From positions 1 through 5,873 of the forward strand of contig CACYEJ010000502.1 of the NCBI GenBank assembly GCA_902773395.1: a stretch of 5,873 bases of DNA, given 5' to 3'. Numbering within the stretch: position 1 is the first letter of the stretch; every line of letters starts with the position of its first letter. Source of the DNA: an uncultured Ruminococcus sp. Lineage in GTDB: Bacteria; Bacillota_A; Clostridia; Oscillospirales; Acutalibacteraceae. Below are positions 1-5,793 of the stretch, piece by piece. The translations under genes were made by a program, and so were the position numbers. A model generated the notes under the pieces. The model was given only the letters and a program-made list of their open reading frames with translations. It ran no database searches and was not told the origin of the DNA.

Positions 1-519
1 TGTCTGACGGTCACCGATAATAAGCTCACGCTGACCCCTGCCAATCGGAATCATACTGTCAATTGCCTTGATACCCGTCTGCATTGGCTTTGAAATACTT
101 TGTCTTTCGATAATGCCCGGTGCCTCGCTTTCAATCGGACGAGTAGCAGAGCATTTTGCCGGACCCTTGCCGTCGATAGACTCACCAAGGGCATTTACAA
201 CTCTGCCTAGCAGAGCATCTCCAACAGGAACAGAAAGTACTCGGCCTGTACGTCTGACCGTTGTACCCTCTCGGATATTATTGCTGTCGGATAGAATCGC
301 AACAGAAACGGTTTCATTTTCAAGGTTCTGAGCCATACCGTATGTACCGTCCTCAAATTCGAGAAGCTCACTGGACATACACTCACGCAAGCCATATACT
401 CTTGCAATACCGTCACCGACAAGAATTACGGTACCTGTTTCTGCCATTTCTATTCTTGATTTATAGTTTTTGATCTGATCCTTTATAATACTGCTGATCT
501 CTTCAGGCTTCAGACTCAT
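1..519 (-). CDS. atpA: F1Fo ATP synthase subunit alpha, N-terminal part (cut by window edge)
   Basis: This is the non-catalytic alpha subunit of the F1 head, which alternates with beta in the cytoplasmic hexamer that makes or hydrolyses ATP. The 173 codons seen run from ATG (MSLKPEEIS) to the edge of the window with no stop, about one third of the usual ~500 residues. Residues ~25-95 form the crown beta-barrel ([11 protein letters not shown] at 34-44, [13 protein letters not shown] around 89-101). The nucleotide domain follows ([20 protein letters not shown], then [14 protein letters not shown]). GDRQT at 169-173 is the start of the alpha-type Walker A loop GDRQTGKT, so the cut falls inside the P-loop. 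The alpha wording (GDRQTGKT) separates it from beta. The start is supported by an AAGGAAGTGA ribosome site at 527-536. The gene lies 56 nt downstream of atpH. No frameshift or odd residue is visible. The product call is firm; the missing C-terminus is a window artefact. Confidence 0.97.
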   Translation of the reverse strand, partial: MSLKPEEISSIIKDQIKNYKSRIEMAETGTVILVGDGIARVYGLRECMSSELLEFEDGTYGMAQNLENETVSVAILSDSNNIREGTTVRRTGRVLSVPVGDALLGRVVNALGESIDGKGPAKCSATRPIESEAPGIIERQSISKPMQTGIKAIDSMIPIGRGQRELIIGDRQT

Positions 520-575
520 TTACCAATCACTTCCTTTTACAAACAGAATATATGTTTTGTAAAATATTCTCTTAA

Positions 576-1106
576 TTATGTTTCAATTTTTTCTTTAATA
601 TCGTGCAGTCTGCGTCTGAGGCTGCCGTCCAGCACCTTACCGTCAATATGAACGATAACGCCGCCCAAAATCGCACGGTTTGCAATGCACTCCATAATAA
701 CGGTATGTCCGCACATTTTTTCCAATTTTGCCTTGAGATTTTCTTTTTCGGCTTTTTTGAGCGGAACAGCACTGATGACTCTTGCTGTTGAGATGCCGTC
801 CTTTGCGTGGTAAAGGTCTTCGTAATCCTCAATAATTTTATGAATATACCTTACATTATTTTTCTCGCAAAGCACCTTCAAAAACGACACCACATATTCA
901 TGAACGCCGTCAGAGAAAGCCCTGTCGATTGCATCTAATCTATCCTTAATAGGAATATTCGGCGATGCAAGGAGATCAAGATACTCTGGTGTTTCCCTAA
1001 GTATTCTCGACACTAATTTCAAGCCGTTGGAAACAGTTTTCTCAATCTGCTCCTCTGCTGCAAGCTCAAACAGAGCGACTGCATACTCCTTACTGGTTTC
1101 AGTCAT
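576..1106 (-). CDS. atpH: F1Fo ATP synthase subunit delta
   Basis: Delta (OSCP equivalent) sits on top of F1 and ties the alpha/beta head to the b-subunit stalk. The 176-residue product is of normal family length (~175-185). It has the N-terminal helical domain that binds alpha (YAVALFELA at 8-16) and the C-terminal signature GG(V/I)xVxIDGKVLDGSLRRRL at 148-167. No membrane segment is seen, as expected for a peripheral protein. I chose the ATG at 1106 because AGGTGAGG lies just upstream (1110-1117) and because delta proteins usually begin a few residues before the YAxALFELA motif. A GTG three codons further up (1115) is in frame and would add only Met-Arg-Thr; its upstream ribosome site is poor. 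The start overlaps the end of atpF by 8 nt (17 nt with the GTG), which suggests translational coupling. The product call is firm; the start is slightly uncertain. Confidence 0.95.
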   Translation of the reverse strand: MTETSKEYAVALFELAAEEQIEKTVSNGLKLVSRILRETPEYLDLLASPNIPIKDRLDAIDRAFSDGVHEYVVSFLKVLCEKNNVRYIHKIIEDYEDLYHAKDGISTARVISAVPLKKAEKENLKAKLEKMCGHTVIMECIANRAILGGVIVHIDGKVLDGSLRRRLHDIKEKIET

Positions 1107-1605
1107 CGTCCTCACCTATTTTCTCAATAAACGAATTTATATAATCTCTGTGATCGGCAGAGTTTATCTCCCTTTCCAGAAGCTTCTCGGTCAGCATTGT
1201 GGAAACCTCGGTGATCTCATGTTTGATTTCAGACTGTGCCTTTTGCTTTTCAAGCTTCGCATCGTTCTGGGCCTGACGAACTATATCATCGGCTTTCTGC
1301 TTTGCGTTAGCTACAATCTTATCACTCCTGCGTTCAGCCTTTTTATTAGCGGCTTTGAGAATTTCAGAAGCTTCATTCTTTGCATTGGCAAGCTTTTCCT
1401 CATATGATTTCTTAGCAGTTTTTGCGTCTTTCTCGGCTTTCTCGGCTTTCTCAAACTGTTCGTCGAGAAGCTGCTGACGCTGCGCAAGCACGTTTTTTAC
1501 CGGCTTATACAGAAATTTTTTGAGAATCATAAACAAGATCAATAGATTCAAAAGAGATATTAGAATCTGCCAAATATTAACGGATACAATATCTGATGAT
1601 TGCAT
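1099..1605 (-). CDS. atpF: F1Fo ATP synthase subunit b
   Basis: Subunit b is the membrane-anchored stator stalk; two copies normally hold the F1 head against rotation through delta. The 168-residue product has the expected layout: a short periplasmic-side N-terminus, one hydrophobic membrane helix at about 11-29 (IWQILISLLNLLILFMILK), the hallmark FLYKPV at 31-36, then a long charged Ala/Lys/Glu-rich coiled coil to about 150 and an acidic tail (EDDD). Length is normal for bacterial b (~155-170). The start is the ATG at 1605, with TAGGAG-type ribosome site (CTCCT on the plus strand at 1615-1619) 9 nt upstream. The gene begins 18 nt after atpE and overlaps atpH at its end. The segment coding for residues ~52-60 contains a 9-bp tandem repeat (see repeat entry). 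Confidence 0.96.
   Translation of the reverse strand: MQSSDIVSVNIWQILISLLNLLILFMILKKFLYKPVKNVLAQRQQLLDEQFEKAEKAEKDAKTAKKSYEEKLANAKNEASEILKAANKKAERRSDKIVANAKQKADDIVRQAQNDAKLEKQKAQSEIKHEITEVSTMLTEKLLEREINSADHRDYINSFIEKIGEDDD
1110..1117 (-). promoter_or_regulatory. Ribosome binding site deciding the atpH start
   Basis: The minus strand reads AGGTGAGG, then ACG, then ATG. It partly matches the anti-Shine-Dalgarno complement and favours the ATG at 1106 over the GTG at 1115, which lies inside this site. The spacing from the first AGG (1115-1117) to the ATG is 8 nt. The site lies within the last codons of atpF, so ribosomes finishing atpF at the TGA (1099-1101) could restart here. Confidence 0.55.
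1426..1452 (-). repeat. 9-bp tandem repeat within atpF (coiled-coil Ala-Glu-Lys units)
   Basis: On the plus strand GTCTTTCTC is followed by two exact copies of GGCTTTCTC (1435-1443 and 1444-1452). On the coding strand this gives three Glu-Lys-Ala/Asp triplets. Because the unit is a multiple of three, copy-number change would lengthen or shorten the stalk helix without a frameshift. Probably a local duplication tolerated in a charged coiled coil. Confidence 0.7.
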
Positions 1606-1623
1606 AATGATCTACTCCTAAAA

Positions 1624-1917
<294 letters not shown>

Positions 1918-1995
1918 TTATTACTCCTTTTTTATTGTTCTGTAGAATTGAATAATTCTGTTTTTTGCATTAATAAAGCTTGAAGCTGCAATAAA

Positions 1996-2898
1996 TCAGC
2001 CGTTTTGAGCTTTCAGCTTAGCATTTTTCTTTTTTAGCTTCTCCTTGTAATCCTCTTCCGGGAATCCCGTTGCTATATACAGCATGGTGAGCATTGCGAA
2101 GATAAACGCCTGCAAGCAGCCGCTGAACAAGTCAAAATATACCGACAGCACCGCAGGAAGACCGATCTGCAAAAATGGGAACTCACCCAAAAATCCTGGT
2201 AGATTTCCGAAGATCATCTTTGTAAGCCCCTGCAATCCGGCGGCAATCAAAGCCGAGATTACGGTACCAGAAAGCACGTTGCCATAATGACGAAAAGCCA
2301 TAGACACAGGCGTTGCAACCTCACTGATAATATTGAGGGGTGCAAGGAAAGGCACAGGATCTCCGAAGCTTTTCAGATAATGCACAGGGCCGCATTTAAA
2401 CTTATAGTACGTGATCAGAATAAAAGTAAGCACTGCCCAGCCGCCAACAACATTCAAATCAGAAGTAGGCGGGAAAAGTCCTATCAGCGTCAGAAGACTG
2501 GAGAACACAGAAAGAAGCATGATCGCCCCTACAAACGGCGCAAAATCCTTAAAATACTCGCCCATATTATTGATTACCAGACTCTCTGATTTTTCAATCG
2601 CAAGCTCCACGAAGTGTTGTCTGCGAGTCGGGTGAGTTGCCGAGATTCCGTGAGTCAGGTACAGGCACAGGAAGAATACGGAAATAATAACCAGCCACGA
2701 ATTAACCTGAGATTCCGTAATAGGCAGATCCTGAATCGGCATTTTAATGGTAAAGTAGATTTTTGCTCCGGCAATTTCTATTCCCTCAGAGGAAGGCTCA
2801 AGCAGTACATAAAGCAACATTCCGCAAATCAAAGGCAATAAGGTAAGTACCAGCAGCAATATATCTACAGCGTGGAAGCTGCCTTTTTCTTTTTTCAC
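1996..2898 (-). CDS. atpB: F1Fo ATP synthase subunit a (ion channel)
   Basis: Subunit a is the stationary membrane protein that gives ions access to the c ring. The 300-residue product is hydrophobic with about five to six membrane segments (roughly 10-33, 65-85, 119-142, 151-166, 190-225 and 245-277) and a basic cytoplasmic tail. The essential arginine is R203, in SMAFRHYGN (199-207), followed by N207; the partner glutamine helix has CLQAFIFAML with Q263. The stretch RHYGN differs from the textbook RLFGN. The start codon is GTG (2896-2898): an in-frame TGA occurs four codons upstream, leaving no other normal start. The ribosome site AAAAGGGTGG (2911-2920) is about 12 nt from the GTG, a longish spacing, and directly follows a hairpin. 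The gene lies 98 nt after atpI and 81 nt before atpE. Confidence 0.96.
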   Translation of the reverse strand: MKKEKGSFHAVDILLLVLTLLPLICGMLLYVLLEPSSEGIEIAGAKIYFTIKMPIQDLPITESQVNSWLVIISVFFLCLYLTHGISATHPTRRQHFVELAIEKSESLVINNMGEYFKDFAPFVGAIMLLSVFSSLLTLIGLFPPTSDLNVVGGWAVLTFILITYYKFKCGPVHYLKSFGDPVPFLAPLNIISEVATPVSMAFRHYGNVLSGTVISALIAAGLQGLTKMIFGNLPGFLGEFPFLQIGLPAVLSVYFDLFSGCLQAFIFAMLTMLYIATGFPEEDYKEKLKKKNAKLKAQNG

Positions 2899-2921
2899 TT
2901 TTTTAATTCACCACCCTTTTA

Positions 2922-2955
2922 CAATGCGTATATGACTTAGAAAGTCTGCGCATTG
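2922..2955 (-). other. Two-part stem-loop between atpI and atpB
   Basis: An outer 7-bp stem CAATGCG (2922-2928) / CGCATTG (2949-2955) encloses an inner 5-bp stem GACTT (2934-2938) / AAGTC (2942-2946) with a 3-nt loop; the asymmetric internal loop is 5 nt on one side and 2 nt on the other. Both stems are perfect. In the transcript the hairpin ends one base before the atpB ribosome site (2911-2920). No U-run follows, so it is not a simple terminator. It could tune atpB translation, or protect or process the mRNA between atpI and atpB; this role is inferred. Confidence 0.7.
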
Positions 2956-2996
2956 CATTTTAATCTCAGAAGAATTTTTAATATTCTCTGAATTGA

Positions 2997-3392
2997 TTAT
3001 TCCTTAACCTCTTCATCTGTTTTCTTTCCGATAAAGGGACGGAACACAATAGCGATGCGTGGAAAAAACAACGGAACAATTGCCGTAATAGGGTTAAAAA
3101 ACAACACACCCACAGCCGCTGCGGCAAACTGCATAAACATTCTGCCCGACTGCGAAAACTTCATCATTTGGGCAGCGTCCTTTTGTTCCTTATTGACAGC
3201 TTTTTGAATGGTAATTCCCATCAGCAGAAAATTTGCGATTGCAGCTGCTGCCGACAGAAAATTGCTAACAAGAACGCCAAAGCTCCACTGACCGACTACA
3301 AGAAATACTGCTTGAAGAATAACACTCAAAATAACTACCCAAACAGCTATATAGACGGTTTCTCGACGAACAGTGTCGTCAATTTTTGTCAT
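2997..3392 (-). CDS. atpI: ATP synthase subunit I (AtpI-type assembly protein)
   Basis: This small membrane protein opens the operon where atpI normally sits, just before atpB. AtpI proteins are poorly conserved; they are known to help c-ring assembly or Mg2+/ion handling for Fo and are not part of the finished enzyme. The 131-residue product has about four hydrophobic segments (approximately 13-33, 38-60, 85-100 and 101-120), a basic middle loop (AVNKEQKDAAQMMK) and a charged C-terminal tail (KKTDEEVKE), which fits the family (~110-140 residues). The ATG at 3390-3392 has AAAGGTG about 12 nt upstream; another ATG (3400-3402) is nearer that site but out of frame and stops after seven codons. 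A promoter lies at 3458-3486. Identification rests on position, size and topology more than on sequence motifs. Confidence 0.85.
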   Translation of the reverse strand: MTKIDDTVRRETVYIAVWVVILSVILQAVFLVVGQWSFGVLVSNFLSAAAAIANFLLMGITIQKAVNKEQKDAAQMMKFSQSGRMFMQFAAAAVGVLFFNPITAIVPLFFPRIAIVFRPFIGKKTDEEVKE

Positions 3393-3457
3393 AAATTTCC
3401 ATCACACCTTTCACAAATCTTGCTGGTGACTTTTGAGCAAATCAACCAACACAATAT

Positions 3458-3486
3458 ATTATAAAATAATTTTTAAAAATATTCAA
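3458..3486 (-). promoter_or_regulatory. Predicted promoter of the atp operon
   Basis: On the minus strand TTGAAT (3481-3486, four of six bases matching the sigma-70/sigma-A -35) is followed by exactly 17 nt and a perfect TATAAT (3458-3463). Transcription would start near 3451, giving a leader of about 60 nt before atpI. The spacer and surroundings are very AT-rich. It lies downstream of a terminator for the preceding gene, so the atp genes should form their own unit. No operator can be assigned with confidence. Confidence 0.75.
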
Positions 3487-3616
3487 TAGACAACTAGGCT
3501 AAATCGTGCATTTTTTTTACAAACTTTTTTGATAAAACAAGTTTTAAGCATTGAAATCGTTTGTGTATAGTATTTTAAATTGAGGATCGTAAATAGTATT
3601 GCGATTTATTTTCACG

Positions 3617-3659
3617 AAAAAAAAATCAAAAGTGCCTAAGCTTTATCATACTCAGACAC
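3617..3659 (-). terminator. Rho-independent terminator after the pseudouridine synthase gene
   Basis: On the minus strand GTGTCTGAG (3651-3659) pairs with CTTAGGCAC (3632-3640) in a 9-bp stem with two G-U pairs and a 10-nt loop. It is followed by TTTT, GA and a run of nine T (down to 3617). It starts 12 nt after the stop codon of the pseudouridine synthase gene and would end the birA unit. This is the only classic terminator in the window. Confidence 0.82.
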
Positions 3660-3671
3660 ATTATACAGTAA

Positions 3672-4628
3672 TTACCTTTTAATATATTTCCAAAACCATA
3701 TATCGTTTATTTCAAAAGACTTGCCGTTGAGATATTCCAGTATACCGGCATCGGTTTCAAAATCAAATTGCAGCTTATAGGAACATAATGCCTGCCACTT
3801 TAGTGACACATTCTTGTTTTGCTTATTTGTACCGTATTTTCCGTCACCTACAAGAGGGTGCCCGATATAAGCCATATGAGCACGAATCTGGTGTGTTCTG
3901 CCTGTTAAAAGTTCTATCTCAACCAAGCTCATATTATTGAATTCGTCCAATACTTTATATTTTGTCTTTATAGTTTTGCTGTTCGGAGTGGGCTTTGAAG
4001 ATATGTACACTCTATTTTGCTTTTCATTCTTTTCGAGATAATCGGTCAGCAAAGCCTGCTTCTTTTTTAGAATTCCATGAACAACACAAAGGTAAATCTT
4101 CTTTAACTCTCTATCCTTAATTTTTTGATTGAGAATTCGAAGTGATTCCGAATTCTTTGCAGCAATTACTATGCCGCCTGTATTTCTGTCAATTCTATTC
4201 GCAAGTGCAGGTGCAAAGGAATTTTCAGATTTAGGGTCATATTCCTTTTTATCATAAAGATAATGCTGCAACCGAGCAAGCAGCGAATCAAAATGATAAT
4301 TCTCATCAGGGTGACACAGAAGTCCCGTTGGCTTATTCAACAGGATAATATTTTCGTCCTCATAGACAATATCCAGATTGACGGGTGCTTTAAGAAAATC
4401 ATATGTATCATACTGAGGAGCATCAAAGAATTCATCTTTAATATATAATGTAATCACATCGCCCTCGTTTAGTTTAGTTGATATCTCGCAGCGTTTACCG
4501 TTTACTTTGATATACTTTGTTCTTATATATTTGTACATCAAAGCTTTGGGCAGAGTCTTGAATCTTTTTGTCAAAAATTTGTCCAACCGCTGGTTTGCAT
4601 CGTTTTTATTTATCTCAATTGTTCTCAT
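3672..4628 (-). CDS. RluA-superfamily pseudouridine synthase with S4 domain (RluC/RluD-like)
   Basis: The enzyme should convert specific uridines to pseudouridine in structured RNA, most likely 23S rRNA; the exact site cannot be read from sequence. The 318-residue product has an N-terminal S4 RNA-binding domain (~12-60: RLDKFLTKRFKTLPKALM, then KVNG and NEGDVI), a linker, and the catalytic domain (~85-300). Catalytic aspartate is D147 in NRIDRNTGG (144-152), where most relatives read HRLDRxTSG. Later motifs are the usual KIYL (177-180), GRTHQIRAHM (243-252) and GHPLVGDGKYG (256-266). Length fits RluC/RluD (~300-325). ATG at 4628 follows GGGG six nt upstream. The gene lies 55 nt after birA on the same strand and is followed by a terminator, so the two are probably cotranscribed. 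Subfamily assignment (RluC versus RluD versus a Gram-positive paralogue) is open. Confidence 0.92.
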   Translation of the reverse strand: MRTIEINKNDANQRLDKFLTKRFKTLPKALMYKYIRTKYIKVNGKRCEISTKLNEGDVITLYIKDEFFDAPQYDTYDFLKAPVNLDIVYEDENIILLNKPTGLLCHPDENYHFDSLLARLQHYLYDKKEYDPKSENSFAPALANRIDRNTGGIVIAAKNSESLRILNQKIKDRELKKIYLCVVHGILKKKQALLTDYLEKNEKQNRVYISSKPTPNSKTIKTKYKVLDEFNNMSLVEIELLTGRTHQIRAHMAYIGHPLVGDGKYGTNKQNKNVSLKWQALCSYKLQFDFETDAGILEYLNGKSFEINDIWFWKYIKR

Positions 4629-4648
4629 GATTTACCCCAATCGTTCGC

Positions 4649-4698
4649 ATTAGGCTGCATTCTCCAAAACACTTTTCTATAGATTAACGCAGCCTAAT
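4649..4698 (-). repeat. Perfect 10-bp inverted repeat across the end of birA
   Basis: ATTAGGCTGC (4649-4658) and its exact complement GCAGCCTAAT (4689-4698) are separated by 30 nt. The upstream arm in the transcript lies in the last codons of birA (Ile-Arg-Leu-Arg) and the loop holds the stop codon. No U-run follows, so it is not an ordinary terminator. The hairpin ends about 20 nt before the start of the pseudouridine synthase gene. Confidence 0.65.
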
Positions 4699-5646
4699 AG
4701 TAATCTCACCGCTATTTAGCACCTCTGTTCTTCCGTTTGGAAGCTTCACAATCAATCCGCCATTATTGTCTATATCAACAGCAATAGCATTATACTTAAT
4801 ATTATTTCTGTAATAGTCTATAGATTTACCGATAATCAAAGAATGATCACGATAAGTTTTTATATACGCTTTGTTTTCAATATTACTGCAAATATAAATT
4901 AATTCATTTGCAACTGCTGCAACAAGCTTATTTCTGGACAAACCGTTTATATTAATAGATGCAGCTGTGCCGGCTATATCGTCCGGAAAATCCTCTGTAG
5001 AAATATTGATCCCTATACCTATAATAAGGCTCTGCACCAAACCTGTTTCAAAATCAGTAACAGCTTCAGTCAGAATACCACACACCTTTTTGTTACCGAG
5101 ATACACGTCATTAACCCATTTTATCATCGGACGCAAATCGGTCAACGATTCAATAGCACGTACTACAGCAACAGCAGTAGCAGTTGTGATCTGAACAGCA
5201 TCAGAAATTTTCACATCTGTACTTAACAGAAAAGACATATATATGCCTGTGTTTTTAGGTGAATAAAATTCTCTGCCAAGACGTCCTCTGCCTTTCGTCT
5301 GCTCGTTCGCAACAATCAGAGCATTTTCTCTAAAGCCGTTGGCTGTCATACGCTTCGCTTCGTTGTTTGTGGAATCAACCGATTTTAACATTATAAGCTT
5401 CAAACCCTTGGATTGTTCCGACAAAGACTCTGAAATTTTAATATCAGAAAGTTGTTCGTTTATCGAGATAAGCCGATATCCCTTGTTATTAACAGATGCA
5501 ATTTTACAGCCGTCGTCCCTGATTTGGTTAATAGCTTTCCAGACAGCATTTCGTGATACCCCGAACTTTTCGGCAAGAAATTGACCTGAAACATAAAGCT
5601 CGGACTTTTTTTCAAGTTCTTCTAAAATATTTTCTTTCAATGACAT
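4684..5646 (-). CDS. birA: Biotin--[acetyl-CoA-carboxylase] ligase / biotin repressor (BirA)
   Basis: BirA activates biotin with ATP to biotinyl-AMP and attaches it to a lysine of biotin carboxyl carrier proteins. The 320-residue product is of the long, bifunctional type. A winged helix-turn-helix occupies about 1-60 (FLAEKFGVSRNAVWKAINQIRDDG, then GYRL at 56-59), which in relatives represses biotin genes. The ligase domain has the biotinyl-AMP loop GRGRLGR at 119-125 (usual form GRGRxGR), KWVND at 176-180 (usual KWPND), the biotin-contacting lysine region NKKVCGIL at 185-192 (K187 aligns with E. coli K183) and a C-terminal SH3-like cap (~270-320). I start at the ATG at 5646: AAGGAG lies 8 nt upstream, and the upstream in-frame ATG (5676) would put this ribosome site inside the gene. 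Regulator function is inferred; no clear biotin operator is seen in front. Confidence 0.96.
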   Translation of the reverse strand: MSLKENILEELEKKSELYVSGQFLAEKFGVSRNAVWKAINQIRDDGCKIASVNNKGYRLISINEQLSDIKISESLSEQSKGLKLIMLKSVDSTNNEAKRMTANGFRENALIVANEQTKGRGRLGREFYSPKNTGIYMSFLLSTDVKISDAVQITTATAVAVVRAIESLTDLRPMIKWVNDVYLGNKKVCGILTEAVTDFETGLVQSLIIGIGINISTEDFPDDIAGTAASININGLSRNKLVAAVANELIYICSNIENKAYIKTYRDHSLIIGKSIDYYRNNIKYNAIAVDIDNNGGLIVKLPNGRTEVLNSGEITIRLR

Positions 5647-5654
5647 TTCCTTTA

Positions 5655-5660
5655 CTCCTT
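5655..5660 (-). promoter_or_regulatory. Ribosome binding site deciding the birA start
   Basis: AAGGAG on the minus strand is separated by 8 nt from the ATG at 5644-5646, ideal spacing. It lies inside the reading frame that would begin at the further-upstream ATG (5676), whose first ten codons (MLYKKKGVKE) look like leader sequence. This favours the shorter 320-residue BirA. Confidence 0.8.
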
Positions 5661-5749
5661 TTTTCTTGTAAAGCATAAACAGATAAAATATACATATATA
5701 TTAGAATTGTATTTATTCAGCTTTACTCATGAAAAATAGTTGTAATTAT

Positions 5750-5778
5750 ATTATTACTTAAATTAAAAGTTTTGTCAA
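5750..5778 (-). promoter_or_regulatory. Predicted promoter of birA and the pseudouridine synthase gene
   Basis: A perfect TTGACA (5773-5778) and AATAAT (5750-5755, five of six matches to TATAAT) are separated by 17 nt. The start of transcription would be near 5743, giving a leader of about 97 nt before birA. A TATAAT a little downstream is too far (22 nt) to pair with this -35. The rest of 5677-5873 is AT-rich with no gene that I can support. Confidence 0.65.
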
Positions 5779-5793
5779 TAGGAATAGACAAAA
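5770..5793. repeat. Dyad TTTTGTC-N10-GACAAAA over the birA -35 box
   Basis: TTTTGTC (5770-5776) and its exact complement GACAAAA (5787-5793) are separated by 10 nt. One arm overlaps the TTGACA of the birA promoter. The arrangement would suit an operator for a dimeric regulator, but part of the match comes from the -35 itself and from A/T runs, so chance is possible. It does not resemble the known biotin operator arms (TTGT(A/T)AACC ... GGTT(A/T)ACAA). Confidence 0.4.

Noticed and set aside
538..560. ACAAACA/TGTTTTGT imperfect inverted repeat between atpH and atpA
   Set aside because: A bulged, AT-rich stem close to the atpA ribosome site; weak, with no supporting context.
1944..1959. AGAATT-GAAT-AATTCT hairpin between atpB and atpE
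   Set aside because: Only six AT-rich pairs and no T-run in the transcript direction; not a credible terminator, and chance is likely in this composition.
2287..2589. Plus-strand open frame of 100 codons opposite atpB, with others opposite atpF, atpI and birA
   Set aside because: They lie wholly antisense to well-identified genes, encode low-complexity or Lys/Arg/Ser-rich text with no recognisable domain, and have no promoter of their own; shadows of the real genes.
3379..3402. ATG at 3400-3402 opening a seven-codon frame (MEIYDKN) that overlaps the atpI start
   Set aside because: The AAAGGTG ribosome site is only about 2 nt from it, too close, and so short a frame is expected by chance. 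Translational coupling is possible but not supported.
3420..3440. TTGCT/AGCAA 5-bp stem with 11-nt loop in the atp operon leader
   Set aside because: Short stem and large loop; too weak to call a riboswitch or regulatory hairpin.
3570..3600. Second possible minus-strand promoter (TTTACG with TACTAT at 15 nt)
   Set aside because: Short spacing and poor box matches compared with the strong promoter at 3458-3486.
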